Below are positions 1 to 8,370 of a DNA stretch of 64,000 bases, piece by piece. The stretch spans positions 282,934 to 346,933 of the forward strand of contig CAZNPH010000001.1 in NCBI GenBank assembly GCA_964574985.1. Reading direction: 5' to 3'. A program made the position numbers and the translations under genes. Within the stretch, counting starts at the first letter, position 1; each line of letters begins with the position of its first letter. The notes beneath the pieces were generated by a model that made no database searches, was not told the DNA's origin, and saw only the letters and a program-made list of their open reading frames with translations. The DNA comes from CAZNPH01 sp964574985. Lineage in GTDB: Bacteria > Bacteroidota > Bacteroidia > Bacteroidales > SM23-62.

Positions 1-264
1 GACCGGGGAGAACCGGAATATTTCATTGCCAGGGCAAAAACCTATATGGAAACCAACACCCTTCATTTCGCCATCAAGGATTTTTCCATGGCCCTGGACA
101 TCAATCCCCGGGATCATGAAACGTGGTTCAATAAGGGTCTGGCCAGATTCAGGTCAGGCGACAGGGAAGGAGCATGTTTTGACTGGAAAATGGCAAGACA
201 ATACGGATCGGCAAAAGCAGAACGATATATCACTGATCATTGCCATTACTCCGGATCCGAATAA
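1..264 (+). CDS. TPR-repeat protein, C-terminal fragment (5' end outside the window)
   Basis: The reading frame is open from base 1 and ends at a TAA at 262-264, so this is the last 87 codons of a longer gene. The visible part carries a tetratricopeptide-type helix pair (AIKDFSMALDINPRDHETW followed by NKGLARFRSGDREGACFDW). The closing pattern, GACFDWKMARQYGS, is the same kind of end as in the complete TPR protein at 10452-11516 (GACADWKLAEKYGT), so the two are probably related. TPR proteins are protein-protein scaffolds; many in Bacteroidota are exported. The N-terminus, and so any signal peptide, cannot be seen. The gene converges on the DHOD-like gene and overlaps its 3' end by 19 bases. 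Confidence 0.8.
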   Translation, partial: DRGEPEYFIARAKTYMETNTLHFAIKDFSMALDINPRDHETWFNKGLARFRSGDREGACFDWKMARQYGSAKAERYITDHCHYSGSE

Positions 265-1223
265 TACTTCAGGAATTGCGATCTTTCAAAAACAGCAGGA
301 TCTTCTATTTTCGAATAGTTCATCCTGCCCCGGAATTCATCAATTGATTTGTATTGTTTTTTATCCATCCAGTCTTCAATTTCATCCCTGATCCTGCACA
401 GATAACCGACTCCTTTACGGTACAATACCGAACACAGCTGTACAACCTGTGCACCGGCAAGCAATTGCTTTATTACAGCTTCCCCGCCATGGATCCCGGT
501 GGATGCAGATATCTGGATTGCCGGAACCTGGCTGGATACAATGGACACCCAGCGCAGGGATTCCCGCATCTCTGAAGGAGAACTCAGAACGCTCCCTGCT
601 GTCATCCGGAAATCCCGTATATGGATATCAGGCGAATAGAAGCGGTTAAAAAGAACAACCGCTTTCACATCCCATGAACTCAACTGGTCCACGAGATACA
701 CCAAATTGGTAAAATTCTGACCCAGTTTCATGATTACCGGTATGGATACCCGTTTACATATTTCAGCGGCAATATCAAAATACCGCTGTTCATATTCAGC
801 GGATGCTTTTCCCCGGTCCAGCGGAATATAGTAAATATTCAGCTCCAGTGCATGGGCGCCTGCATCTTCAATCCGTTTGGCAAAATCAGTCCATTCACTT
901 GCCGCCATGCAATTGATGCTGGCAATTACAGGCAGTTGGGTTTTCTCACGGGCAGATTCGATCAATTGCAGGTATTTTTCCACATTATTATAACGGGCAT
1001 AATGGCTTACATAATCATGGGCTTCAGGATAATCTGCACCTTCAAGAAGCAACCCGCTTTCATGTCTGATCTGTTCCTCAAAAAGAGATTTCAGTACAAC
1101 GGCACCAGCCCCTTGCTTTTCAAGCTCCAGTATCTTATCAAGTTGATCTGTAAGTCCGGAACTGCTTATGATCAGTGGATTTTTAACGGAAAGACCGACG
1201 TATTCCGTTTGCAGATCTGCCAT
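246..1223 (-). CDS. Dihydroorotate dehydrogenase-like flavoprotein
   Basis: A 325-residue TIM-barrel protein of the dihydroorotate dehydrogenase-like class common in Bacteroidota. It opens with a beta-strand and the motif GLSVKNPLIISSSGLT, typical of class 1 DHOD/PydA FMN proteins. It later has PVIASINCMAASEWTDFA and a phosphate-binding end (STGIHGGEAVIKQLLAGAQV) where FMN phosphate would sit. No [4Fe-4S] cluster motif is visible. Whether it truly makes orotate is doubtful, because this subfamily usually co-exists with a genuine pyrD; the substrate is unknown. It is the last gene of the serC-serA-DUF1015 set, 23 bases after DUF1015, which suggests co-transcription. ATG start at 1223. Confidence 0.85.
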   Translation of the reverse strand: MADLQTEYVGLSVKNPLIISSSGLTDQLDKILELEKQGAGAVVLKSLFEEQIRHESGLLLEGADYPEAHDYVSHYARYNNVEKYLQLIESAREKTQLPVIASINCMAASEWTDFAKRIEDAGAHALELNIYYIPLDRGKASAEYEQRYFDIAAEICKRVSIPVIMKLGQNFTNLVYLVDQLSSWDVKAVVLFNRFYSPDIHIRDFRMTAGSVLSSPSEMRESLRWVSIVSSQVPAIQISASTGIHGGEAVIKQLLAGAQVVQLCSVLYRKGVGYLCRIRDEIEDWMDKKQYKSIDEFRGRMNYSKIEDPAVFERSQFLKYYSDPE

Positions 1224-1246
1224 GGCGGTTCATTTTATTTAATGTA

Positions 1247-2497
1247 TTAATCCTTCAAGCTATGCAAAATCAGTCCGCTCCTCAGTTTTGGCTCAAACCA
1301 GGTGGTCTTTGGAGGCATGATTTTTCCTGTATCAGCGATATCCATAAGCTGCTCCATACTGACGGGATAAAGGGCAAAGGCCATTTTCATTTCTCCGCTA
1401 TCCACCCGTCTTTGCAGTTCTTCCAAACCCCTGCCCCCCCCCACGAAGTCGATTCTGCTTGAATGCCTCAGGTCCCTGATGTCCAGAAGAGGTTTCACAA
1501 CCTGTTTGGAAAGAATCGCAACATCCAGATAATCAATAGGATCACTTGGATTAAAAAGACCTTCCCTGGTGGTAAGCAAATACCAGTTGCCATCCAGGTA
1601 CAGGGAAAAATCATGCAACCGGCGGGGTTTTATGATCTCCTGTCCTTTTTTTTCCACAATAAACGAATTCCTGAGTTTTTCCAGGAAAATTTCCGGGGTC
1701 ATCCCGTTAAGATCACGAATCACCCGGTTATAGTCGATGATGTTGAGCTGGCTTTCCGGAAAATGAACCGCAAGAAAATAGTTGTATTCCTCCCTGCCCG
1801 TGTGTACCGGGTTTCCCTTTCTCAGCTCGTTTCCAACATGTGCTGCTGCAGCCGTGCGGTGATGACCGTCGGCAACATAGGTAAAAGGAATATCGGTTGC
1901 AAAAAAGCAGGTCAGTTCCCTGACAACTTCCACATCACTGATCACCCAAAACCTGTGTCTTATACCGTCCTCACTGGTAAAATCATATTCAGGGCTATGC
2001 TCCGTATGCTTCTCCACAATACAGTCTATATCCTTATGGTCCGGATAGGCAAAAAATACCGGTTCGGCTTGAAACATGGTGGTTTTGATATGCGTTTTCC
2101 GGTCATTTTCTTTTTTTGGCCTGGTCAGTTCGTGCTCCCTGATCACATTGTTGTTGTAATCCGAAACACTTGCACAACCAACGAGTCCGTACTGCGTTTT
2201 TCCTGACATGGTCTGGGCATATATATACAGGCAGTCTTGCGGGTCCCTGATCAGGATCCCCTGATCGATCATCCGGTAAAGATTCTCTTTCCCTTTCTGA
2301 TATATTTCAGGAGAGTACGGGCTGGTACCCGGGGGGAAATCAATTTCAGGCTTCACCACATGCAAAAAAGAAAGATCATTGCCCCGGGCTTCTTTTCTGG
2401 CTTCCTCTGAACTCAAAACATCATAGGGCTTTGAAGCGATTCTCCGTGCAAATTCTTTTTTTGGACGGAATCCTTTGAATGGTTTGATTATTGCCAT
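1247..2497 (-). CDS. DUF1015 family protein
   Basis: A 416-residue cytosolic protein of the DUF1015 family, recognised from the opening (IIKPFKGFRPKKEFARRIAS followed by KPYDVLSSEEAR), the central ADGHHRTAAA motif and a C-terminal segment with VGGGRGLEELQRRVDSG. No signal peptide or membrane span is seen. The biochemical function of the family is not established. In Bacteroidota and other anaerobes it recurs next to serA and serC, as here, so a role linked to serine metabolism is a reasonable inference. The ADGHHR motif looks like a phosphate- or metal-binding site. It lies 30 bases after serA and 23 bases before the DHOD-like gene. Confidence 0.88.
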   Translation of the reverse strand: MAIIKPFKGFRPKKEFARRIASKPYDVLSSEEARKEARGNDLSFLHVVKPEIDFPPGTSPYSPEIYQKGKENLYRMIDQGILIRDPQDCLYIYAQTMSGKTQYGLVGCASVSDYNNNVIREHELTRPKKENDRKTHIKTTMFQAEPVFFAYPDHKDIDCIVEKHTEHSPEYDFTSEDGIRHRFWVISDVEVVRELTCFFATDIPFTYVADGHHRTAAAAHVGNELRKGNPVHTGREEYNYFLAVHFPESQLNIIDYNRVIRDLNGMTPEIFLEKLRNSFIVEKKGQEIIKPRRLHDFSLYLDGNWYLLTTREGLFNPSDPIDYLDVAILSKQVVKPLLDIRDLRHSSRIDFVGGGRGLEELQRRVDSGEMKMAFALYPVSMEQLMDIADTGKIMPPKTTWFEPKLRSGLILHSLKD

Positions 2498-2527
2498 GGC
2501 GCATAATGTTGCATAATATGCCGGAAC

Positions 2528-3451
2528 TCACTTATTCACCTGAAAAGTTGTATCCCCGTTTTTCATAAAATTCACGATCTGGCTGGCTGCAGCTATTCCT
2601 GCATTGACATTGGCCTCCCGTGTTTGGGCACCCATTTTTTTTGGTGTAAAGAAGAATCTGCCCGGGTATTTTTTTTCAATTTCCGGTGCTGCATCGGGCG
2701 CAACATCCGAAACATATCTGAAATCATCCCTTTCAGTAAACATTTTCAGCAAGGATTTCTCACACATGATTTCCTTGCGGGCGGTATTGACCAGCACGGC
2801 GCCATCGGGCATACATGACATCAGGCTGTAATCAACCGATTCTTTCGTTTTCTCATTTGCAGGCAGGTGTAAGGAAATGTAATGGCATTTGGCATAGAGC
2901 TCCTCTGCATTGTTTACCGGTGTCACACCGTCACTGACCATATCCTTGCTTTCTATAAAAGGATCATATGCATAGATTTCCATTCCAAATCCTTTGGCAA
3001 TCCCGGCCACGAGTCTGCCTGCATATCCATAGGCCTGAATTCCCAGGTTCTTTCCTTTCAGTTCAGTCCCCGGTTTACCATTGAAACAATTCCTGGCCAT
3101 GTATACCATCATCCCCAGGGCCAGTTCTGCAACTGCATTTGAATTCTGACCCGGCGTGTTCATCACCACAATGCCCCTTTTGGTGGCTTCTTCAAGATCG
3201 ATGTTGTCGTATCCTGCACCGGCCCTGGCAACAATTTTCAGTTTCTTGCCGGCCTTCATCAATTCCGCATCCACCAAATCGCTCCTGACGATCAAACCTT
3301 CTGCATCTTCAACTGCTTTATGAAATGCAGATTCATCCGGATATTTTTCAAGTATGGCAAATTCAAATCCCGCACCGGTGATCACACGATCGATTTGTCC
3401 CACAGCTTCCGGAGCAAAAGGTTTAATGGTTGCAACCAGTATTTTTGTCAT
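2528..3451 (-). CDS. serA: D-3-phosphoglycerate dehydrogenase (short, lysine-type)
   Basis: Catalyses NAD-dependent oxidation of 3-phosphoglycerate to 3-phosphohydroxypyruvate, the first step of serine synthesis. The 307 residues cover only the substrate- and nucleotide-binding domains, with no C-terminal ACT or ASB regulatory domain, so feedback inhibition by serine through ACT is not expected. The Rossmann region reads LGIQAYGYAGRLVAG, a variant of GxGxxG. The catalytic arginine and glutamate motifs are recognisable (VNTARKEIM, then DVAPDAAPE). Where most 2-hydroxyacid dehydrogenases have a catalytic histidine, this one has FTPKKMGAQT, that is a lysine. This matches the type IIIK enzymes known from Bacteroidales and Entamoeba. 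It lies between serC (21 bases upstream) and DUF1015 in an apparent operon. Confidence 0.9.
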   Translation of the reverse strand: MTKILVATIKPFAPEAVGQIDRVITGAGFEFAILEKYPDESAFHKAVEDAEGLIVRSDLVDAELMKAGKKLKIVARAGAGYDNIDLEEATKRGIVVMNTPGQNSNAVAELALGMMVYMARNCFNGKPGTELKGKNLGIQAYGYAGRLVAGIAKGFGMEIYAYDPFIESKDMVSDGVTPVNNAEELYAKCHYISLHLPANEKTKESVDYSLMSCMPDGAVLVNTARKEIMCEKSLLKMFTERDDFRYVSDVAPDAAPEIEKKYPGRFFFTPKKMGAQTREANVNAGIAAASQIVNFMKNGDTTFQVNK

Positions 3452-3472
3452 TTTACCTGATTTTATGTGTAT

Positions 3473-4543
3473 TCAATGTTTTTTCTCAAATTCCTGCATC
3501 GCATTGATCAATGCCTGTACACTGCCGGCAGGCAATGCATTATACAGGGATGCCCGGAATCCCCCGACGGAACGGTGTCCTTTGATTCCCACCATTCCTT
3601 TGGCAGAGGCAAAATCGAGGAATTCACTTTCCAGTTCCTTGTATTCCTCCTCCATGACAAAGCAGACATTCATGACCGAACGATCCGAATCATCCGCAAC
3701 AGTACATTTGAAAAGTTTGTTTCTGTTAATTTCCCGGTAAAGCATCTCTGCCTTTTTCACGTTCCGGCGTTCCATCTCCTTGACCCCACCTTGCTCTTTC
3801 AACCATCTCAGGGTTTGGAGGCATGAAAATATATTGACCACCGGTGGGGTATTGAAAAGAGAATCCTTGTCAATATGAACCTGATAATTCAACATACTGG
3901 GTATAATCCTGTCCACTTTACCCAAAATGTCCTCTTTAATGATTACCACTGCAACTCCCGCGGGGCCGATATTCTTTTGCGCACCCGCGTAAATGAGACC
4001 ATATTTTGAAACATCCACCGGGCGGCTCAGTATATCCGACGACATATCCGCCACCAGGGGGACATCAACCTGCGGGTCTTCCCGGATCTCGGTGCCGTAT
4101 ATGGTATTGTTGGATGTAATATGGAAGTAGTCCGCGTTACCGGGAATTTGATAATTCTTTGGAATATATGTAAAATTCCTGTCCCCGGATGAAGCAACTT
4201 CATCCACTTCACCAAAAAACCTGGCTTCTTTTATGGCTTTTGAGGACCATGATCCTGTATTCAGGTATGCTGCCTTGTTTTTCATAAGGTTATAGGGCAC
4301 CATACAGAAATGCATACTGGCTCCTCCTCCGAAATATAAAACGCGATATCCTGAAGGGATTTCAAGAAGCTCTGCGATCAGGGCCCGGGCTTCCCTGATG
4401 ATGGCGTCAAATTCTTTGCTCCTGTGTGAGATCTCCATGACCGACAGTCCGGTCCCATCCAGCTCCCGGATCCCCTTTGCTGTTTGTTCAACCGTGTATT
4501 TTGTCAGGATCGAAGGTCCTGCATAAAAATTATGTTTTTTCAT
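3473..4543 (-). CDS. serC: Phosphoserine aminotransferase
   Basis: PLP-dependent class V aminotransferase converting 3-phosphohydroxypyruvate and glutamate to phosphoserine and 2-oxoglutarate; it may also act in pyridoxine synthesis. The length (356 residues) is normal for SerC. The start KKHNFYAGPSILT is the family N-terminus, YFGGGASMHF is a phosphate-binding segment, and the PLP lysine lies in YAGAQKNIGPAGV. The end has GHRSVGGFRASLYNALP, which binds the substrate phosphate. It is the first gene of the minus-strand serine operon. ATG start at 4543. Confidence 0.96.
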   Translation of the reverse strand: MKKHNFYAGPSILTKYTVEQTAKGIRELDGTGLSVMEISHRSKEFDAIIREARALIAELLEIPSGYRVLYFGGGASMHFCMVPYNLMKNKAAYLNTGSWSSKAIKEARFFGEVDEVASSGDRNFTYIPKNYQIPGNADYFHITSNNTIYGTEIREDPQVDVPLVADMSSDILSRPVDVSKYGLIYAGAQKNIGPAGVAVVIIKEDILGKVDRIIPSMLNYQVHIDKDSLFNTPPVVNIFSCLQTLRWLKEQGGVKEMERRNVKKAEMLYREINRNKLFKCTVADDSDRSVMNVCFVMEEEYKELESEFLDFASAKGMVGIKGHRSVGGFRASLYNALPAGSVQALINAMQEFEKKH

Positions 4544-4723
4544 TTCGTAAAATTTAATTTTCTGAAAAAAATTTGATCGCGGAGAAGGAAACCAAAGTTC
4601 TTAAAAATTCAACAGTTTTTTCAATGATTGATGATTTTTTTTTTCAACTTTGGTTTTGTTTTCAATTCATCCCGGGAGAACCCATCATTGCACACGATGT
4701 TTAACAACAAAATATACAATCAA

Positions 4724-6541
4724 ATGAGAACCAACCTTATGTGGGCGGTGTTGTTTTTCTCTTCACTTGCCATTCATGCCCAGAAGACAGATATTCTCGC
4801 ATTGCCTGATATTCAGCCTGAAGAGCGGATATGCTTTGCCCTTTACACGGTGCATGACCATACCCTCAAGCTGACTGCCCAGCTTTATCCCCTGCATAAC
4901 ACAGAGGATATCCGGGTGTATCTTGAGATCAACCGCGACGGGGAATGGGAACAGGTCGCCGGCACGGAAATCATATATCCGGGATATACCGCCCCGTTCC
5001 GTGTGGAAAAATGGGACGACTCCGAAAATGTTCCCTACCGGGTAGTTCACAACAATACTGCATATTATTACGGAACCATCAAAAAGAATCCCGTCGATCA
5101 GGATACTTTCACCATATTCGCCTTTACAGGTAACTCTATCTATTCAGCCCACGGGGGCGACATCCCGAGGACCGACATCGTTGAGAACATCAAAAAAGCG
5201 GATCCCGATCTGTTGTTTTTCAGTGGCGACCAGGTTTATGACCATGCCAGACATTACAACGCCTGGTTGAAATTCGGAAGGGATTTCGGGGAAGTGATCA
5301 GTAACATACCCACCATCTGCATACCGGATGATCATGATGTGGGGCATGCCAATCTCTGGGGGGCCGGCGGAAGAAAATGCAAGTCTGCGGCTGGAGACGA
5401 TGGCGGATATTACATGCCCGTGGAATATGTGAATGAAGTACAGCGTGCCCAAACCTCCCACCTTCCCGATCCCGTTGATCCGGAACCGGTAGATCGAGGA
5501 ATCGGAATTTATTTTACCCGCCTTACATGGGGGGGGATCAGTTTTGCCATCCTGGAAGACAGAAAATTCAAATCCGGACCGGACGGATTGGTCCCTGCCA
5601 TGGGTCCCAGACCTGATCACATAGCAATCCCTGATTATGATCCGGATGACCTGGATGTGCCGGGAGCTGTCCTGCTCGGTGAAAGGCAACTCGGCTTTCT
5701 GGAAGACTGGGGGAAAGACTGGACAGATGCCCGGATGAAAGTTGTTCTATCACAGACCGTCCTGGCGGGAGGAGCACATATTCATGGTTCATGGAACAAC
5801 AGGCTTTACGCCGATATGGATTCCAATGGCTGGCCCCAATCCGGCAGAAACAAAGCACTGGACAAGATCAGGAAAGCCTTTGCACTGATGATCGCCGGGG
5901 ACCAGCATCTGGGTACGGTGATCCACCACGGGATCGACCGTTGGAACGACGCGGGTTACTCATTCTGTGTACCTTCCATTGCAAACCTGTACCTCCGTTG
6001 GTGGGCACCGCTCAAACCGGGAAAAAACAGAAAGAAGGGTGCCCCCGAATACACCGGTGAATTTGAGGACGGCTTCGGCAACAAAATCACCATGCTGGCG
6101 GTTGCCAATCCGGATCCCGAAGAAAACCACAACAAACTAACCACCCGGGCTGCAGGATTTGGTGTCATTAAACTGAACAAAAGAACCAGGAAGATCACCC
6201 TGGAATGCTGGCCCCGGAACGTGGACATTACCGATCCGGGCAACAAGCCATATCCCGGATGGCCTGTCATAATTGACCAGGAAGATAATTATGGAAGAAA
6301 GGCAGCGGGCTATCTTCCGGAACTGAACATCAACAAGTCAAATCAGGTGGTCAGTGTGATCAGCGAAGGCAACGGAGAAACAATATACACCCTGCGCATC
6401 AGGGGCAATTCATGGCGTCCCAAAGTATTCAGGAACGGATTGTATACCATACGGATAGGTGAAGGGATAAATACCAGGGAAATCAAACATATTGAAAGTT
6501 CAGAAGAAAAATCCGGAAAGCCGATCCGTGTAGAACTGTGA
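4724..6541 (+). CDS. PhoD-like metallophosphoesterase, secreted
   Basis: A calcineurin-like phosphoesterase of the alkaline phosphatase D type. The metal-binding blocks are in order: FTGNSI near the domain start, FSGDQVYDH, IPDDHDVGH and, near the C-terminal side, IAGDQHLG. The frame is open from a TTG at 4628, but the ATG at 4724 starts directly with a signal peptide (MRTNLMWAVLFFSSLAIHAQ), so it is preferred; an ATG at 4697 is an alternative. From 4724 the protein has 605 residues. The N-terminal 100 residues form a beta-rich domain like the Fn3-type lid of PhoD proteins. Likely periplasmic or surface-located; the natural substrate (phosphate ester or phosphodiester) cannot be told. It stands alone between two minus-strand operons. 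Confidence 0.8.
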   Translation: MRTNLMWAVLFFSSLAIHAQKTDILALPDIQPEERICFALYTVHDHTLKLTAQLYPLHNTEDIRVYLEINRDGEWEQVAGTEIIYPGYTAPFRVEKWDDSENVPYRVVHNNTAYYYGTIKKNPVDQDTFTIFAFTGNSIYSAHGGDIPRTDIVENIKKADPDLLFFSGDQVYDHARHYNAWLKFGRDFGEVISNIPTICIPDDHDVGHANLWGAGGRKCKSAAGDDGGYYMPVEYVNEVQRAQTSHLPDPVDPEPVDRGIGIYFTRLTWGGISFAILEDRKFKSGPDGLVPAMGPRPDHIAIPDYDPDDLDVPGAVLLGERQLGFLEDWGKDWTDARMKVVLSQTVLAGGAHIHGSWNNRLYADMDSNGWPQSGRNKALDKIRKAFALMIAGDQHLGTVIHHGIDRWNDAGYSFCVPSIANLYLRWWAPLKPGKNRKKGAPEYTGEFEDGFGNKITMLAVANPDPEENHNKLTTRAAGFGVIKLNKRTRKITLECWPRNVDITDPGNKPYPGWPVIIDQEDNYGRKAAGYLPELNINKSNQVVSVISEGNGETIYTLRIRGNSWRPKVFRNGLYTIRIGEGINTREIKHIESSEEKSGKPIRVEL

Positions 6542-6542
6542 T

Positions 6543-7265
6543 CTACTTTTCAAGCACCACCAGGGCATTCTCCCGGAAGACCGGAATTTTATCCGTCACA
6601 TCGCGGGTATGACAATAGGGTATGACATCGTCAAGATTCTTTTGCCTCAACCTTTCCCGCTGGGCCGCTTTGTCAATATATTGCAGCATATTGCCTTCTG
6701 CCAGGGAATACAGGTCCATGGCCGCTGTAGCAGAATCACATATGGTATGGAATAATCCGGTGGCAAGCAATTTCCTGACCATAAAACCTGCAAAAACAGA
6801 ATCTTCAAGATTGAATTTATTCTTCCATCCTGCACACAAAATGATCAAATTTCTTTTCTGACGGGTAATCCATTCACATATGGCCGTACAATTAAGATAT
6901 GCACCGATCACTACCCGGTAGCATCCAGCTGCCATATGGATGGCCATGGTGCCGTTGGTGGTACTGTAGACAATCTGCTTCCCACCAACACGTTCCGGAG
7001 TAAAATTGAACGGGGAATTGCCGAAATCTGCAAAATCTTTCACGTACCCATCCCGTTCGGCAGCAACCATAAATCCCTTTTCTTTATAGTCCTTTGCCTC
7101 CTGAACCGTACCTACCGGTATGATTTTCTGAACCCCGTTATGGAAAGCGTTGCAAATGGCTGAACTGGCCCTGAGAATGTCCACCACCACCACGATGGCT
7201 TCGGAATCTTTAAAAAAGGGGAACAGGGCCGGCGAAAAACAGACTTCAATCTTGTTCTGATCCAT
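6543..7265 (-). CDS. comB: 2-phosphosulfolactate phosphatase family protein
   Basis: Member of the Mg2+-dependent ComB family, which hydrolyses 2-phosphosulfolactate to sulfolactate in coenzyme M biosynthesis of methanogens. Diagnostic stretches are VVVDILRASSAICNA near the N-terminus, AERDGYVKDFADFGNSP, and YSTTNGTMAIHMA. The length (240 residues) is usual. Coenzyme M synthesis is not expected in Bacteroidota, so the role here is uncertain; sulfolactate formation or a related phosphatase is possible. It starts 3 bases after the gcvT stop codon and is probably the last gene of a minus-strand operon. Its stop abuts that of the PhoD-like gene (1 base between them, convergent). Confidence 0.85.
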   Translation of the reverse strand: MDQNKIEVCFSPALFPFFKDSEAIVVVVDILRASSAICNAFHNGVQKIIPVGTVQEAKDYKEKGFMVAAERDGYVKDFADFGNSPFNFTPERVGGKQIVYSTTNGTMAIHMAAGCYRVVIGAYLNCTAICEWITRQKRNLIILCAGWKNKFNLEDSVFAGFMVRKLLATGLFHTICDSATAAMDLYSLAEGNMLQYIDKAAQRERLRQKNLDDVIPYCHTRDVTDKIPVFRENALVVLEK

Positions 7266-7268
7266 GAA

Positions 7269-8357
7269 TCAGGCTTTATAGATCGGGAAACCGGTAATTT
7301 CTGCGCCCAGGACCTTATTCCGGATCCTGATGTTGATCCGGGTTCCTTTTTTGGAGAACCGGCTCTTGACATATCCCATGCCAATGCCCTTGTTCATCAT
7401 GGGAGACAGGGTTCCTGAAGTAACCCGTCCAATCAATTTCCCCTGATCATCCAGGATATCGTAATGACTCCTGGGAATGCCCCGGCCCGTCATGACAAAA
7501 CCGGTCAGTTTTCTGTCAACTCCTTCTTCCTTCTGCTTCAACAGGCGTTCCCTGTCTATGAAATGGTTTCTGTCATTGAATTTTGTAATCCATCCGAGTC
7601 CGGCCTCAATCGGGGAAGTGGAATCGTCAATATCATTACCATAAAGGCAATAACCCATTTCAAGCCGCAAGGTATCCCTTGCAGCCAGACCCGCAGGTTT
7701 CAGATGCCGGGTTTTCCCGGCTTCGGCAAGGATATTCCAAAGATGAACCGCATCCTTGTTTTCGACAAACAATTCAAATCCGCCGGCGCCGGTGTAACCC
7801 GTAGCGGAAACTATGACTTTCCGGATGCCGTCCAGCCGGAGTGTACGCAAATTGAAAGGTTTTATGCTTTCTACTTCAGGGCCACCAATTTCTTTCAGGA
7901 TACTTGCAGACCGGGGACCCTGAAGGGCAATCAGGGATATTGCCGACGAAAGATTTTGAAGATCAGCATTTTCCCTGTTATTCTCATTCAGCCATTTCCA
8001 GTCTTTGTCAATATTCGCCGCATTGACCACAAGCCAGTATTCGTCATCACCCAACCGGCATATGAGAAGGTCATCAACGATTCCGCCCCGGCCATTCGGC
8101 ATGCAAGTATATTGAACCTTACCCGGATCCAGTTCAGATACATCATTGGTGGTCATCCGCTGCAGAAAATCTGCAGCATACGGGCCGCTTGCCCGGAATT
8201 CCCCCATATGGGAAACATCAAAAATCCCGGCATTTTCCCGGACATTTCTGTGTTCAGCAATTACACCGGTATATTCAACCGGAAGATAGAAACCGGCATA
8301 TTCCACCATTCTGGCTTCAAGTGCCTTATATATTTCATACAAGGCCGTTCTTCTCAT
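7269..8357 (-). CDS. gcvT: Glycine cleavage system T protein (aminomethyltransferase)
   Basis: Transfers the methylene group from the aminomethyl-lipoyl H protein to tetrahydrofolate and releases ammonia. The N-terminus RRTALYEIYKALEARMVEYA leading into GFYLPVEYTG and the later VFDVSHMGEF-like block (GIFDVSHMGEFRASG) with LLQRMTTNDV-type sequence identify GcvT. The open frame extends to 8432 but would overlap the upstream gene by 62 bases; the ATG at 8357 begins at the family's conserved N-terminus and lies 13 bases after that gene's stop, so it is chosen (362 residues). GcvH and GcvP are not in the window. It is the third gene of the TPR, PorE-like, gcvT, comB series. Confidence 0.95.
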   Translation of the reverse strand: MRRTALYEIYKALEARMVEYAGFYLPVEYTGVIAEHRNVRENAGIFDVSHMGEFRASGPYAADFLQRMTTNDVSELDPGKVQYTCMPNGRGGIVDDLLICRLGDDEYWLVVNAANIDKDWKWLNENNRENADLQNLSSAISLIALQGPRSASILKEIGGPEVESIKPFNLRTLRLDGIRKVIVSATGYTGAGGFELFVENKDAVHLWNILAEAGKTRHLKPAGLAARDTLRLEMGYCLYGNDIDDSTSPIEAGLGWITKFNDRNHFIDRERLLKQKEEGVDRKLTGFVMTGRGIPRSHYDILDDQGKLIGRVTSGTLSPMMNKGIGMGYVKSRFSKKGTRINIRIRNKVLGAEITGFPIYKA

Positions 8358-8370
8358 CGCGATAACTTTG

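Noticed and set aside
1463..2206. 247-codon frame on the plus strand
   Set aside because: Antisense shadow of the DUF1015 gene; no domain and poor composition.
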